The notes: generated from the sequence alone by a model not told the origin. A stretch of DNA of 64,000 nucleotides from Camarhynchus parvulus (GCF_901933205.1 NC_044572.1:89184965-89248964); one strand, 5' to 3'; counted from the first letter of the stretch, positions 1 to 13,240 are shown. Numbers and translations: made by a program.

Positions 1-3000
1 TGAAATCCTGGATTGAAAGTATTTGTTTTTGACAGTTCCTTGGCCCACTCTCCTGCAGATGTTAGTTAGTTGTGAAGGCTATGATGTGTGAATTATCACC
101 AAGCTGCTGAGGTTCTCACCTGCCTCTCCATCAAATTCATCTTGACCAGTCTGCCAGCACAATGATATTGCTGCTATAAATGGAGACCCAAATTGGCTCC
201 ATTAAGCAGTGGGTCCACTTCTCTGAGGAAAAAAACTGGAGAACCCCAATTCAGTATGCATATCTCCCTTAACGTGATTATAGCATGCACTCTAGTACAA
301 CTTAAACAATTCTCTTTAATAAGCTTCATAATTAGTGTTGGGATGCCTCATTACAAGTCATTGCCTGTAGCAGTCCTAGGCCAAACAGCCCTTCTCAATC
401 TGATTTTTTTTTTTTTATCAGGCAGCAGGAGCTGTCTAGAGGTTTTTGTTTGTATAGTGGGGAATTGCATTAAGACCCCAGTGTAAAAATACCACAAGGA
501 AATTAATTGCTTCTGTGCAGATTCACCACAGATGTGTCCTGTTATGGGGAATGGTATATTTCTGACATTGCTATACTGCGGTGTGCTGGGGAAAAAACGT
601 CTGGAAAAGCTACAAATGCAAACATATTAGCATCCATATAGATTCCTTATGTTGTAACTGAAAACAAGTGATTTTTAAAGTGTGTTAGTGCCTTCAAGCC
701 TTTTTTTTTTAAATAAAGTGGTTATTTTTTCCAATTTTTCTTTTTTTAATACTCAAAACCCACTAATAAAATACACATGGCCACGTATTCTATTTGGTAG
801 TGGCTGATAAATGTGCTACTTAAAATAACACACACGAGGAGTGCGGTGACTCAACGGAATAAGAAGTCTGACATACAAAGCCGCCCTCAAGGTCAGTGGT
901 TTGTTGTCTATCAGTGTTGGTCAGGTTGTGAATCACAACTGCAAGTTTCAGCAAGTTAAGGGGAGGAGGAGCATTCAGAGTGCTTGCCCTATGGAAAAGA
1001 AAAGCTGAGCTGGTGGTTTGTTAGCTGCCTCTGAACATCACCCTACAGCTTCTGGGTAATGCCCATTCCCTTGTTGCTAAAGCAAAGCTGCGAAGTGCCT
1101 TGATCCAGATATACGAGTGCTTTGATTTACTTGTTATAATTCAGGTGGAAGGGTTTAGGGTTAGCAAGTCCACCTCTGCAGAGCCTCTTTGCACTGCCCT
1201 CTCATTATTTATATTGATTTCTTTCATCTCAATCCTTGTATACTTAGTTTTTGACTTTGGGCTGATCGCTCTTATACAATTGTATTTTCCTTGTGACATC
1301 ACTATTGATAATCAAATATTACAATTTGCCTCACAACAGTTACAGGAAAGGAAGACCTGTTTAGAATAGCATAATATGTGAGCTGTGGTACTGGAAATAG
1401 CTGTTTGGGATATTCACATGGGATTGTGAAGGGGACTTCTCCATCTATTCATATAGTAGGTACTGCAAAATTGAAAATATTAAGAAAACAATAATTTTAC
1501 CCAAATTCAGGATTTTGCCTATCTGATAATGATACAGTAGCAGAAGTAATAAAACTGTTGTAGCAATGTTTCTCCTATATAAGTAACTTGAAAAAGTCAT
1601 GGACAAGTGAAATTATTGTATCCAGGACCACTGAATTTACATCAGGCTCTGATAAGCTTGATTTCAAGAAAATCCACGCACTAATTGGAAGCAATAGTGG
1701 GAACATGCAAATAATTTAAACAGTTCAGATCAGTGTTACTTTTACCATACTGCACTTCATGGGATCTTTTACCAGATATTTCAGAGCAAAGGGCAAGATA
1801 AACTGCATAGATGACTATTACAAACTCTTTTTTTTCTTAATTCTCATCCATCAGCCTTTGGTTCTACTATGATAGTAACATTATGCGCAAATATATTAAT
1901 TGTACTTTTTAAAAATTTTATTTTAGGCTATCAAAGAGCAAACAGCTCATACTCACAGTCCCAGGGGAAGTGAATATTGTTTTTCTGTGCTTTGTGATAG
2001 CAGTACCTGGCATCCTTTTAAAAATGGCTCTGTATAGCACTGAAGAAAGCCACTGTCCTGGAACAGGTGAAACTGCACTAGATGAGATCTGCAGAGAATG
2101 TAATGAACAAACACTGCCTCTGTGAGACCAGCGGAGGATGGAGACGCAGAGGCAGAGAAGAGCTTTCCCCAAGTTATGCTTTGTTTATGGCAGAAACAGG
2201 AACCTGAGCCTCAGAATTAGGATTTTTGCTTGACAGAGATTCAGGCGTAATGGGATGTTTCAAAGACTGAGAGTGACAGCAGGTGAGTGGTAGAGCCAGA
2301 ACTGGTGCAGTTAAACTACATCCACATACTCATAATGTATTCACCACAGAGTCATCAACTCCCATGATGTCACTGGAAACATTCTGGCTGTCGTGTCTGG
2401 ATTTATACAATGAAATACAAACTTAGTTATGTAGTGAAAACAATCTGGTGTTTACAGACTATGCTTATTCTTACTGGAGTCATCAGAGCAGTTTGCCCTA
2501 AAAAGTGTTACAATTGTAAGAAATGCCTTAAGATCAAGGGCTTTTTGTTTGTTTGTTTGTTTGTTTGTTTAACGCAAAAACATATTTTAAAATTACTCCA
2601 TATATTTCCATGGTTAAGAATTGGTTGAGGGACCAATTCTTAGTCTCCAGTTTTACTAATATGAAAAACAATGGTGAAATCTTTGGGAAAATTTGTAAAC
2701 AAGGGATTTTATGAAAAAAATTCTAAAAATATCAAACAAATTCCTGAAGTCTTTTTTAATAAAAGGATAAATACAACTTCATATGAAAAACTATATGTAA
2801 AATGGGCTATTTTTTTAAGGAAATTCAGTTTTGAAACCTTAACAAAAATTGTTTTGCAAAGTGAGATTATGATAAAAATAGACAGAGAGGAAAAAGTAAA
2901 GTTTTTTCACCTGACACAGGCATGGTTTAGGTTGTATGGGGGAGCAAGAGACTTACAAGGATGGATGCAGCAAAAATACCTAACTGCTGCTCTGAATTTC

Positions 3001-4100
3001 AGCAGTTCAAAAAGTGTTTGAGAATATGAATTAACAAATGCTGATAAATATCACAGCCATAACGTTTTTAGTAGGAGGAGTTTTTAAGAACAAAGGAGAA
3101 CAAAATAATGTGCCATTTGTCCTTCATACAATGAAGAGAGTAGTGGTGGTGATGGTGCTTCTGGTAAAATTAAAATATATAGTAGTGTGCTAATGGAAGA
3201 GATTATAATCTTATGAGGGGAATGGGATATGGAGGTGTACAACATGTGTCTCTCCTGTGGCTTACTTTCCAGAACCTTAAGGAGATTTTGATGTTTTATT
3301 CATCATTTCCTTTTGGAAAGTAATAATTTGAAGAACATATAAATTCATTCTCAAGTTACATTTTCTGTGTTGTGGTCTTCTTACTAACTTTACAAGGAAT
3401 GAAAGCAGTAGAGCAGAGGAGGAAGTAGAAACCAATCCATGTCACCAACTACTTTAAAAAAAAATTATATAGCCTTCTATTATTGCATATGTGTTTGCAT
3501 GTGGATGTTAGAGTTATTCCCCAAGGCCTTGCCCATAAGACCCACCCTGTGAATCTAAGTGACTACGCGTGGACAAGAGGTAAGAGGAGATAATATTTTG
3601 TGAATGCAGGAAATTTGTATACCGCTGGTAATCTGTGGTAAATCCACCAGGAAGCTAATGAAATCTCATATGGTGCTAAATTTTGTGTGGCTACTATCTG
3701 GGTGTGAGGATGCTCTCACAGAAGGAGCTTGTGATATATTTGCTCTTTGAAATGCCCAGACAAATGGCTTTCTTAGGCAAGACAAATCCTACAGTTTGCC
3801 TAGGTCCTCCCTTACAAATTTATGCAAGTTATATGGAGGATCAGAGAAGCACAGCAGGAGTGCTCTTGTCTCCAACAAATTGTTTGATTGCTTTTCCATC
3901 ACAATGGCTGTGTGCATGTTTTTGGTCTCACTAGGATGTTGGGTTTGCCTTTTTTCCCCCCTCCCACCCAGAACAATATTGAGTTTATAGTACTTGAGCC
4001 TATCTACATTTGTTTGATAACCTCATACAAGCTCTGAGAGACTAATTCAAGTTTGTCATATCTCTGTGGAAGGACTCTTTGATAATACTCAATATCCATG
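1..4100. other. AT-rich unique sequence, no gene recognised
   Basis: All frames are broken by frequent stops and the open stretches are short and compositionally AT-driven. A 13-base T run lies at 404-416. Four CpG dinucleotides fall within 835-883, unusual for this CpG-poor window. The open frame at 2671-3021 is rich in Lys, Phe and Ile because the DNA is A/T rich, and it has no recognisable domain. A splice-flanked block at 1927-2282 is treated as a finding. I see no recognisable transposon here, though a very old one could be missed by eye. Confidence 0.6.
2544..2570. repeat. (TTTG)n microsatellite
   Basis: Six or more uninterrupted TTTG units are read directly from the sequence. On the minus strand this is CAAA repeats. 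The short plus frame across it gives a meaningless alternating Phe-Val/Cys-Leu run and is not coding. Confidence 0.95.
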
Positions 4101-7100
4101 CCCACAGCGCAGGCATTTTGGTTCTCGAGTACAATCACATATATAAAAGGGTTTTCACATGCGTCTCTTTTGAGTGGTTCCTACCTTTGGAGCCACAATC
4201 TGTGCAGTTTCTCCTGACAATAAGCACTTATGGCTCTTAGCTCATTAACCATGGATGTGGCTTCAGTCAGTTATTCCTGGAATGGAGCAGGTATGGCTGA
4301 AGGCCATTTGTGTAAATGTTCATTGGCCATCTTCATCACTTACTCCCAGGGACTTTTCCTGGCTTTGAGACTTTTATCTTTTCTCTCTCTTTCCTTGTCC
4401 TCCCTTTCAAATGATATTTTCCTTTTTGTTTCTCCTCTTTGTTCTCTTAGCAGCTAGGAGTCTCTCCCTTGCTTCCTGTAAGAGCAGGCTGCTCTCAGCA
4501 AACAGACTGACTGTTCTCCACACCAGACCTCCATGTCTTCCCAACTCTACTCTCCCTTCCTTCTTCAACCTGAAAACATTTTTCTCCCTTATTACTTGGG
4601 GAAAAAAATAAAAATTGAAATTCCCATAAAACTACAAGGAAAAAAAATAATTCCATACTGAATGCCATCTTCCATCATCATTCTACATCAGAAAACATAC
4701 TCCTGAACTCACTACCTAGTGTATATGGATGTAATTTTCCTGAACTTTTGGAAGAAGATGAGCAATGAAGTACTGCTCCCAAGACATCATCACGGACATC
4801 ACAGACCATCCTCCTGGCTAGTCTTCTGCTAGTCTTGATCCAAGAATACTACTGTTTTGTGTGACAGAAGTTGTTCCTTGCATTAATTTCAAAGCATGGC
4901 AGAAAAAATACTGGCGGTGCACCTCCTAGTCAGAAGGAGCACATTAGCTCATATCCCTGATCCCAGAGAGAATATCTTTTGCATTTGACAGTCATGTTTT
5001 TCAAACCTTTCCTTGGAATGAGATTGGAGACTCCCAAGTCTTCTGTAAGAGACCATTAGTCCATACCTGAATGTGCAGGGGCTCCCATCTCCTGGGATCC
5101 AAGCATGTGCATGCTGATCTCAAAAGGAAGACAAAGAAAACAGCAGTAGAGCTAAGGGCAGTCCCAAAGGACCTTAAGCCCAGAGAATAAACACATGTTT
5201 GAAAGTACAAAAATATTTAATTGTTGTCAAATGTATAAAACTGATGTGCAATTCTAACCAGATCAGGCTTTGGGCTGTTTGCCCAGTTATTCATAAGAAA
5301 GTGTCCAGAATGGATAAGATTGTGAGATTCTCCTGGGACACTGCTTTTGATCTGGTTATTTTTTGTTGTGTTTGATAATACACAGTTCTCTGCCAGAGGG
5401 AATTCTGGGCTTACATCCATGTTCATCCTCATGTTCAGACAGCATCGGTAGAACTAGTTAAGTATGTGTATTGTGTGTAAATCAAGAGTCCCTCTGAGCA
5501 ACGATGAAATTGTGTGAAGTCTGGTCTAAAAGTGATCTACTTTACTCTGCCTCCTTTTCTACAGAATGAACACTGTCCTGGTATTTTCTACTGTAAATCT
5601 CCCTTAAGGATTTGGTCATCTTACTTCCTAGAAATGTTGAGTAATTTCCTTGGAATGTTCTGAAGTGAGGCTTGTTTGAGTAGGGAATCAGTAAAAGACA
5701 ATTGTTCTTCCTCATTGGGTGTAGGGAGGATAGTCTGCATATATCCAAAATGGGTTTTTCAGATAGGTGTAGCAGAACTATATCCTGCACAGTGTGAGAG
5801 AATAACCAACCTCTGGCTTGTGAGTAGTGCTCACACATATGCGATGGAAGAATAATTTGTAGATGCATAATGGAGGAGGTTGCCCACCTGGAAGCGTGGG
5901 GCTGGGTGGTGAATATCTTTGGGATGGTTCTCACTACCCCTAGGCAGTGATTTCAAACAAGTTAAAGAGTTTGCCTTGCTAGGTTGGAAGGTCCTTCAAA
6001 GCAAATGGGGCAAAGAAGTCACTTGTAGGCTTATGTGCATGGCAGATGTTTTGCTAGCTTTCCCTCTGAAAGTATCCTTTAGGGGCACATTCCTAAAGTA
6101 TCCTTTAAAGTAGACTTTACGGGCATCCTTTTCTCCTTCATGTTTTGAGTTACTGCTTTGGAGATCTGTCTTACCATTTTCCATTTCAAGAATAGAAGAA
6201 GCTGTACAGCAGTCTTATGATGGACTTCCTTATACACGGCCTCTTCCAATCAGAGTTACTGCCTTTGGCTTGTAAGGCTCCACCAACTTTTCTTCCTTCA
6301 CATGTCAATGCTTTCCTCTCTGCATTAAGTTGAATTGATCCAGATTTTCAGTGGTCTCTGTAAAATTAGAGTTGCTACACGTGACTTTCCCAGACTGTGC
6401 TCTAATAAACTAATTCTGTCCAGATTCTCTCCTGATTTGATGATTTCACAACAGTAGCATACTGTCATTCGCTTGGGTGTCATACCTAGAAATGAGAGGT
6501 ATATGTGTGCCATGGTTTTTTTAGGGAGAGACATTCTAGGTGCAGAAAGGAGGAACAGGGTTATGGAATGAAGATCTCATGTTCTAAATCTACAAGTCTT
6601 TTGAGAGTGGATAGACTTATTTACCTCAGGAGACACACTACAGAACACTGGCATTGAGGTTGTATGGGGTTTATATGTGGAGGTATTGGATATTTGCATT
6701 GTTCTGTTCCACACATTTCCCTGTTCAAGCAACAACATGGTTACCATACATCAGAGAACATTTGAAAAGTACTTGGAAGTAGTAAGGGAATTTGACTGGG
6801 AAATCTGACCTTGGGGCTGCGAACAGAACCACATTCCAATAGGGCAGTGCAGACGTGGCTTTCCAGGTTTACATGTCTCCATTTACTAAGAATAATTAAT
6901 ATTTTGGCTACAAAAGAAGGCGTAGAACTCCAGAGACTATTCCTGCAAATTTTGGAAAAGTTATGTGTTCAAGACCATTTCAGCTCTTGAGAGATACCAT
7001 TTAACAGATTCCATCATCTCAAGTGTAATTCATTCATGAACAAATAGAGTTCATGGAAATAGTAAATTCTATTTTAGGTTCACAGAACTCCATAAGTACA

Positions 7101-10100
7101 CCCAGGTTTATTGCAGCAGCCAAAAGACACTCAACAGTAATCTAATGTGTAAGAATTAATATTTTATCCATTTTGTTCGCTCTGCCATCTTTACTCATGC
7201 ACGTAATGTGCAAAACAAAGGAAGCATCACTGACTTCTAGGTGTACTTAAAGGAGTTCAAATAAAAAAGTGTATCTCAGTATGTTCTCAGGAGCATACCT
7301 TGCTCTTCTAACTTGTGTTATAGTAACAACCTTACATAACTGTTACTTTTTAAGACACATATGTGAGAATTTTTAGGTTACTAATGAGGATGTATATGGG
7401 ATAAACAGGAAATTTTCCATTCAGTTGAGGGAGGATATGTATTTTCCCTCTCTAGAAATCATGTTTTGGACAACAGCTATCACCAGTCACAATGATGTTC
7501 CATATATTTAAGGCTACAGGCACAGCTTGTAAGAACTGCTTAATTATGTGATATATTAATGTTCTATTGATTATGTTATTGCCTGTAAATCCTTTTGCTT
7601 AATAAAGCTGCAGTCATTTTGCAATAAATTTGTGTTTGCAGTCAATTAATAGCTTTCTGGGGGCAATGGACAAAGCAATAGGTATATTGGTGTTGTGTGG
7701 AAAGCATGGTACTGTGGCTTCCAGTATAAAACTAGGAAATATAAATGTGTGGATTGAGTAAAAAGAGAGGAAAAAAATTAGCTTCTGTTCAGTACAATGA
7801 TTCACAGTTTTCTTTTAGGTCCAACAGAAAAAGCAGCATTGTGCAAAGCATCTGCACATGAATACAGGGCAGGATAATATTTGATTTAAAAATACAAGTA
7901 AACGATAACTGCCAATATTGAGACCATGTGAAGGCAAAGGAACAAAGCATACTTTCATTGCTAATCATGTTAACATCAAAGTTTGAAGAGTACATTCGCC
8001 TATTCAGAGGAAATGCCATCACACTTCTGACGATCACATCTGCCACTAATATCATCCGGCATGTGGTCAGGTCTCTGTTCCAACTTTTATCTCTCTACCA
8101 AAATTTCATGTCTTGATTTTAACATCTGATGCTAAATTCAGGTCACTACAAAATAAGTACAACTTTTATTTCTTTTCCACTTTCATGATATTTTCAAGAG
8201 GTACATCTAAAAGTCAGTATATAAATTAACTATATGTAAATTTAAAATTTTTTTACAAAGCTTTTCCAGGATCTAGGAGATTTTGGGGGAGAAGGAAGGG
8301 GAGAAGGGGCAAGGTGAGGTTGTTGTGTGTTTTGTTTTGTTTAATTTGCCTTAGAAAACTTTGTTAGATTTGTAGAAAGTACAGAGGTCTGATTTATCTC
8401 TAAAATACTCCAATGCCAGAAAACATTGAAGTTTCATCTCTGTATAACTGGAGAAAGACACTCACACTTCATACACCTTTAATCCATAGGGTCTCATGCA
8501 CTGCTTCTCAAGTCCATGAAAGCTTGAATTTTTACCTTCCCTGAAGTTTTATCCTGACATCATATATCTGGCTAAATATATGTTGGTGGCAACATCACAT
8601 AAGTGATACAGTATTTGATAACTATTAGGTTTTACCAATGTTCCTCATGTTAAAATTTTCTTCCTTTTGTTGACAGGATAAACTACAGTCCTCTTCCTCA
8701 GGATGTTTAAACCTACAGGATGTTTAAATAAAGAGAAATTGTTTCTACAGATATGTTTCAGTATCCCTTCAAATATATTTTTTATTCTAAAAGCTTTTAC
8801 AAACAGAGCTTTACAGCAAGCTATCTAATTTAAGAGGAAGCATGTTCCCTGGTTTTAAAATTGTGGTGGGACTAGTCAGAGATTTCTGAGCACATAAAAC
8901 AAAGGTGTATGTTTGTAGATTTTTCTTTGCTTGCCAATATTGCACTCATCTTTAGACTGGAAAGTAATAAATTCTCATTTCAAAGCTCAAGCAACTAAGT
9001 GCTGCTAATGAAGTGGAAGAATAGGAAATACTGTGTTTCTTTATATAGTAAAGAAATCCTTCCAGATATCTCTGTGTGATATTAAGCATATGCCTCATCT
9101 GGTCCTGTAACGGGTTCCTTAGGTGGAATCTAACAACTCTGTACTGCTTTTCAAAGCAGAGAAGGAAGTCATTCAGCATATAAGTCAACATCTTCACAAG
9201 AGTAAGAATGGATTACAATCAGCAAAGGCTCTGCATATTTTAGTTTAGTTAATGACACACCTTTTGGTAGGTCTACCTTCATTGTAGAATCATCTGGAGT
9301 AATTATAAGGAGCTGTGAGCAAAAAACTCAGGTTGTAAAAAGATGCATCATAGAACTTGGGTCCTTGATGCTGCTTGAATTAAATTTTGTCTTCTTGTCA
9401 GGTCTTCTACTGTGGTTTTTTTGGGCAATTTTTTATGTTGACCCTCCAGTTCTAGGCATCTGCACAAACACTCACAAAAAACCCATGGTTCACAGCAGAT
9501 AAACACTTCTAGTAAAGGCTATTTTTAGTCCCTCAGATAAAATTTGTTGAGGAAAATGGATCAAAATATTTTTAATTTTTTTTTTCCTTTTTAATTTTCC
9601 CCTCAAGTACATCAAATACAAAATGTACAAAGATTTATCTGTTATTCTTTTCATCTGCTTTACATAGCAGTGTACAGCTCACACACATATGCAGAGACCT
9701 TTTTTATATAACCAAAACCAGTGAATATAAAAATTGTGTCTAAACAATGCTAGTTTCCAGCTGCAACATGTTCAATGGTGTTACACACCTGACATGTAAC
9801 TAATTTTATGTAGACAGTAAATGTCTTTGTTTTTCTAGTAACATAGAAAAGCTACTTCTTAATATAAGCTTATCCAGGATGGTTTTAATAAAAAAATAGA
9901 TCTAAATTATATATTAAAAAAAAAAGGGGAGTGGTACTGACAACAGTCTGACTACACTAAGTAAAAGATCAGATAATAGAATGACACTTTCTTTTGCTGC
10001 ATCCCTGTATTTAACATCTATGGCTGCAAATAAAACTACAACTATAGTAACTATGGTATTATAGTTCTGTTATGGCTACTGTGACAAATTTATCATCAAT

Positions 10101-10800
10101 TTCATTGTGGGTTTATATGAAAGTGATTTTTCAATCTTCTTAGCAATGATGGAAATGACAGTGTTAGACTCCTCTACATAATTTAAAACACAATTCTTTG
10201 AGTATTTTCTGAGGTTCAGCTCTAGGTACATAACAGGTTTTAAGTGGTTAAGTAAACAACACGGTATATTAATCTAAATTTTTTTCATTTGTTGCAATTT
10301 ATTAGGATTAACTTCTATTATTACATTTAACTGAATGTGAAACAGGCTATTCAGTTTTCATGAAAGAGCTATTCAACACTCCTTTAAGGAGTTGATGTCA
10401 TTGATCTAAAATAGTTTAGATACCAGACCACATTTTTGAGAATATTGATTTTAATAATACTATTAGTTAAATAGAGTATAGCATAATATTAGAAAAATGG
10501 CATATAATTTTGCTCTTGTGTAATGATGAAAGTTTTATAAATTACCTCTCAAAAAAGGACAGAAGTGTTGATCAGGAGTGATCTTATCAAGAAAAAACAT
10601 GTAAAGCAGACAGTAAAAATTTTTTTTAAATGGTGATAAAAGTTGAAAGTAGAATTATTGAAAATATAATTGTAAAATGTATTTTACTATAATGTTATAT
10701 TTTCACGCACTCACAGAGATCTTGGAATACAGATGGAACAAGTACTCTTACGGAATAATTCTAAATGTTGGTAAGAAACTTATCTTTACTGACATTTTTG
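4101..10800. other. AT-rich unique sequence, no gene recognised
   Basis: No coding gene or classifiable transposon is visible. The part at 4370-4600 is C/T-rich on the plus strand. A near-duplicate of AAAGTATCCTTTA occurs at about 6068-6080 and 6095-6107. Poly-T and poly-A runs occur around 9570-9590 and 9915-9925. The minus-strand open frame at 5542-5934 (130 codons) is the longest here. It has no motif, no start context and no spliced partner that I can recognise, so I treat it as chance. Confidence 0.55.
8699..8729. repeat. Short direct duplication, period about 17
   Basis: The 13-mer CAGGATGTTTAAA-type unit occurs twice in a row, beginning near 8699 and 8716, with four intervening bases. 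This looks like a small local tandem duplication. No function is implied. Confidence 0.8.
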
Positions 10801-12704
10801 TTTTCTCTTTGTAAACTCATCAAGTCTGAGAGAATGATAAACAAGAAATGCATGTGCAAATTTTCCCACTGAACTGGGATGAAAGTTTCCTTGGCATACT
10901 GAGAGGTTTCCAGACATTCCCGGAGAAGCCCCTCAGTGGGTGGCTTTGATGGAACACTTCAAATCCTGGAGTCAGGATATACAGGTATGTATCTCCCAAT
11001 AGCCCCTTGCTGTCACCAACCACCTGACAGACCATACTCCATAGCCTGTTGTACCTTAAAAGCCCTTGAAAGAAATACCCCCACAGGACTGTCCTCTCAA
11101 GTTGCTGTGTGTCATATCTGTGATTGCTGAGGGGCCCTGGGGCAGTCAGGGGCGTAAGGAAGAGAAGGGGGTTTGTTGCCAGCTCTGACTGGAGCATAAA
11201 GGACTTTACACTGACCTTCTGATGAAAGGGGATTTCCCCAGAGCCCAGTACAGCTTGGGAAAGATTTTCACAAGCGTACCCTCTTAACTAAATCTTTCCA
11301 CAGAGACTTGATGAGAAGCACCCAAACCAACCATACCCCTGGGAATCTGCAGTAGACAATCCGCTCCTTGTTGGAAAAGGTATTCCAGCACCTTTGCTTG
11401 CCAAGGCTTGACAAGCTGAAGGGGGAAAACCTGTAGGATGAAGGATATGGAGAGGCAGGGCAAGAAATGAATGTGTCTGGAGAAAAAATAAATGCATGAG
11501 GTGACAAAACACTTTTGCTCTGAGGTCACCAGGGGCCCAGATCCATTGGAGATTGTGATGACATTGAAGAGGAGATGGTGAGGGACCAGCAGGAAGTGCA
11601 GCTACTGCCTGTGTGCATGGCTCTGGATGAGATTCCTTCCAGAAAGAAGCAACAAACTTCCTGCAGAAGGGACAAATTAATAGTTTCCTGTCTTCTGCGG
11701 ACCTGGAAAGCATCTGTAGTCCATAACCTTGCCCAGCCTGGTCTCAGTGTCTTGAGGCAGTGAAAGGTGGCTTAGACACCTGCCAATGATTAGCTGGGTT
11801 GGAGGGCACTGAGCTGTCCTGAAGGCAGGACACAGGCATCAGACTTTCCAGCCTGGTCATCATCTCCTGGTGGTTAAAAATGCCATTCATGTAATAACTT
11901 CTTTTCGACCTGCAGTGCTTCTGCCCTCGTCTGTAGAGCAAAGTGGATCTCTTCTATATGAACTGTCAAAGAAGCTGGATGGAGAGGACCTGACTTTCTT
12001 TCCAATATTGCAAAATTACTTTGTCTTCATTAGACATAGGTCTACAGTCCCCTCCATGCTTGTCCTCATCTCCTTCTTGTGACACAGGACCAGGAAAGCT
12101 TCTGACCAAAATAAAGTGACACCAAACTTGACTGAAAACTCCTGCAACATATAGGGGTCAGGTGTTTCTCCAGACTGCCCAGAGGCTGATTCAAGAGAGC
12201 AGGCTGTAATCAGGCCTCCAGAGATAGCAGTGTGGCATGTAAAAGCTTAAGATCTAGGAGCATAGGCAAAGGCAGAAGGATGTTTTGAAAGTGGGTTATA
12301 CACCATGGAGAGCTGCAGAGAGTGCAGATGGCAAGGAGCAACCAGGCCATAGCACTCTGGGATTCTCCTTTGTTGCTGCCATAAGATAGCAGGTGGTTTA
12401 TTTCCGGCCTGATGCTCGTGTTTCCAGTGGGGGCTAAGAAGTGGTAGGCCGTCATCTTGGAGAAGATGAGAGCTCAGGGTACCTGTTTTGACTAGTCTGA
12501 ACAAGGATATTTTTGCAGGAACATGGGAGAAAGAGAAACTGGAGAGAAATCAGCCTGGCCCCACAAAAACACAGGCCCTGTGTGCATCCTTCTGTCCTCT
12601 TCAGGAGCAGGCAGCAGGCTTCCAGCTATGGCCAAGCCTTCCCTGCAACCAAAGCATTTGTATAGAAAAACTGGAGAAAATTTTGCAGTAAAGGTTGTTC
12701 ATGA
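10801..12704. other. GC-elevated block of unknown origin upstream of a CR1 tail
   Basis: This 1.9-kb stretch is visibly richer in G+C and in longer open frames than its surroundings. Minus-strand frames cover 11288-11713 (141 codons) and 10820-11197 (125 codons), with shorter plus-strand frames. None carries a domain or catalytic motif I recognise. I cannot find the reverse-transcriptase FADD motif that would identify CR1 ORF2. The recognisable CR1 tail begins directly downstream in plus orientation, so part of this block could be a decayed 5' extension of that element. An old LTR or a decayed pseudogene is equally possible. Confidence 0.4.
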
Positions 12705-13240
12705 GCTGAGCAGGGGAGGTCCAGATCAAAGGAATTCTCTGTTCCCTTTTGCTCAGCTCTTCTTTTCAGGAGAGAAACCTGGAGTGCTGTGTCCATTTTT
12801 TGCTCCCCAGGTAAGTCAGGCAGTGACTTGCCAGAGAGAGTCCATCAGAGGGCCACCAGGCTGAGCAGGGACTGGGGTGCAGAACCCCTGCAGGGAGGTT
12901 TAGATCTTTGTTTATCAGTACAAAGAGCATATGAAAGGGAGATCTTACTGCTGTCTCCATCCACCCTGGAGGATGTCAAAAGCTAGACCCAGGCTCTAGC
13001 CACAGCTGCACAGTGACAGGATAGAGAGCAATGGATGGAAGGTACAGCTTTTAGACATCATGAAGAATCTCTTCTCCACAAAGGTTTTCAAACACATGCC
13101 AGAATTTCTTGAATTTTCTGTGGAGATATTCAAAACTATGCCAGACACACCCCCTGAGCAGCTCAATTTCACATAGCCTTGCAGGATCAGATCACCTCCA
13201 GAGGTTCTTTCTACTCCATTATCACATGCCTCTATGAAAT
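12705..13240 (+). mobile_element. CR1 LINE, 3' part (decayed)
   Basis: The order of matches follows the end of avian CR1. First comes the stretch resembling the last ORF2 codons (CTGGAGTGCTGTGTCCA at about 12779, then GCTCCCCAG, then GAGAGAGTCCATCAGAGGGC at 12834). Next come the GTGACAGGAT..AGAGCAATGG segment near 13013-13032 and CTGTGGAGATATTCAAAAC near 13118. Last is GATCACCTCCAGAGGTTC near 13190. The final TTCTATGA motif is degraded to CCTCTATGAAA at about 13229. Substitutions and indels are frequent, so it is an old 5'-truncated copy. CR1 is the dominant non-LTR retrotransposon of birds. Boundaries are approximate. Confidence 0.85.

Noticed and set aside
2671..3021. 116-codon plus frame
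   Set aside because: It is Lys/Phe/Ile/Asn-rich because the DNA is A/T-rich. It has no domain, no splice partners and no start context of note.
5542..5934. 130-codon minus frame, possibly retroviral
   Set aside because: I see no protease, reverse-transcriptase or integrase motif and no flanking LTR. A frame of this length is possible by chance in 64 kb over six frames.
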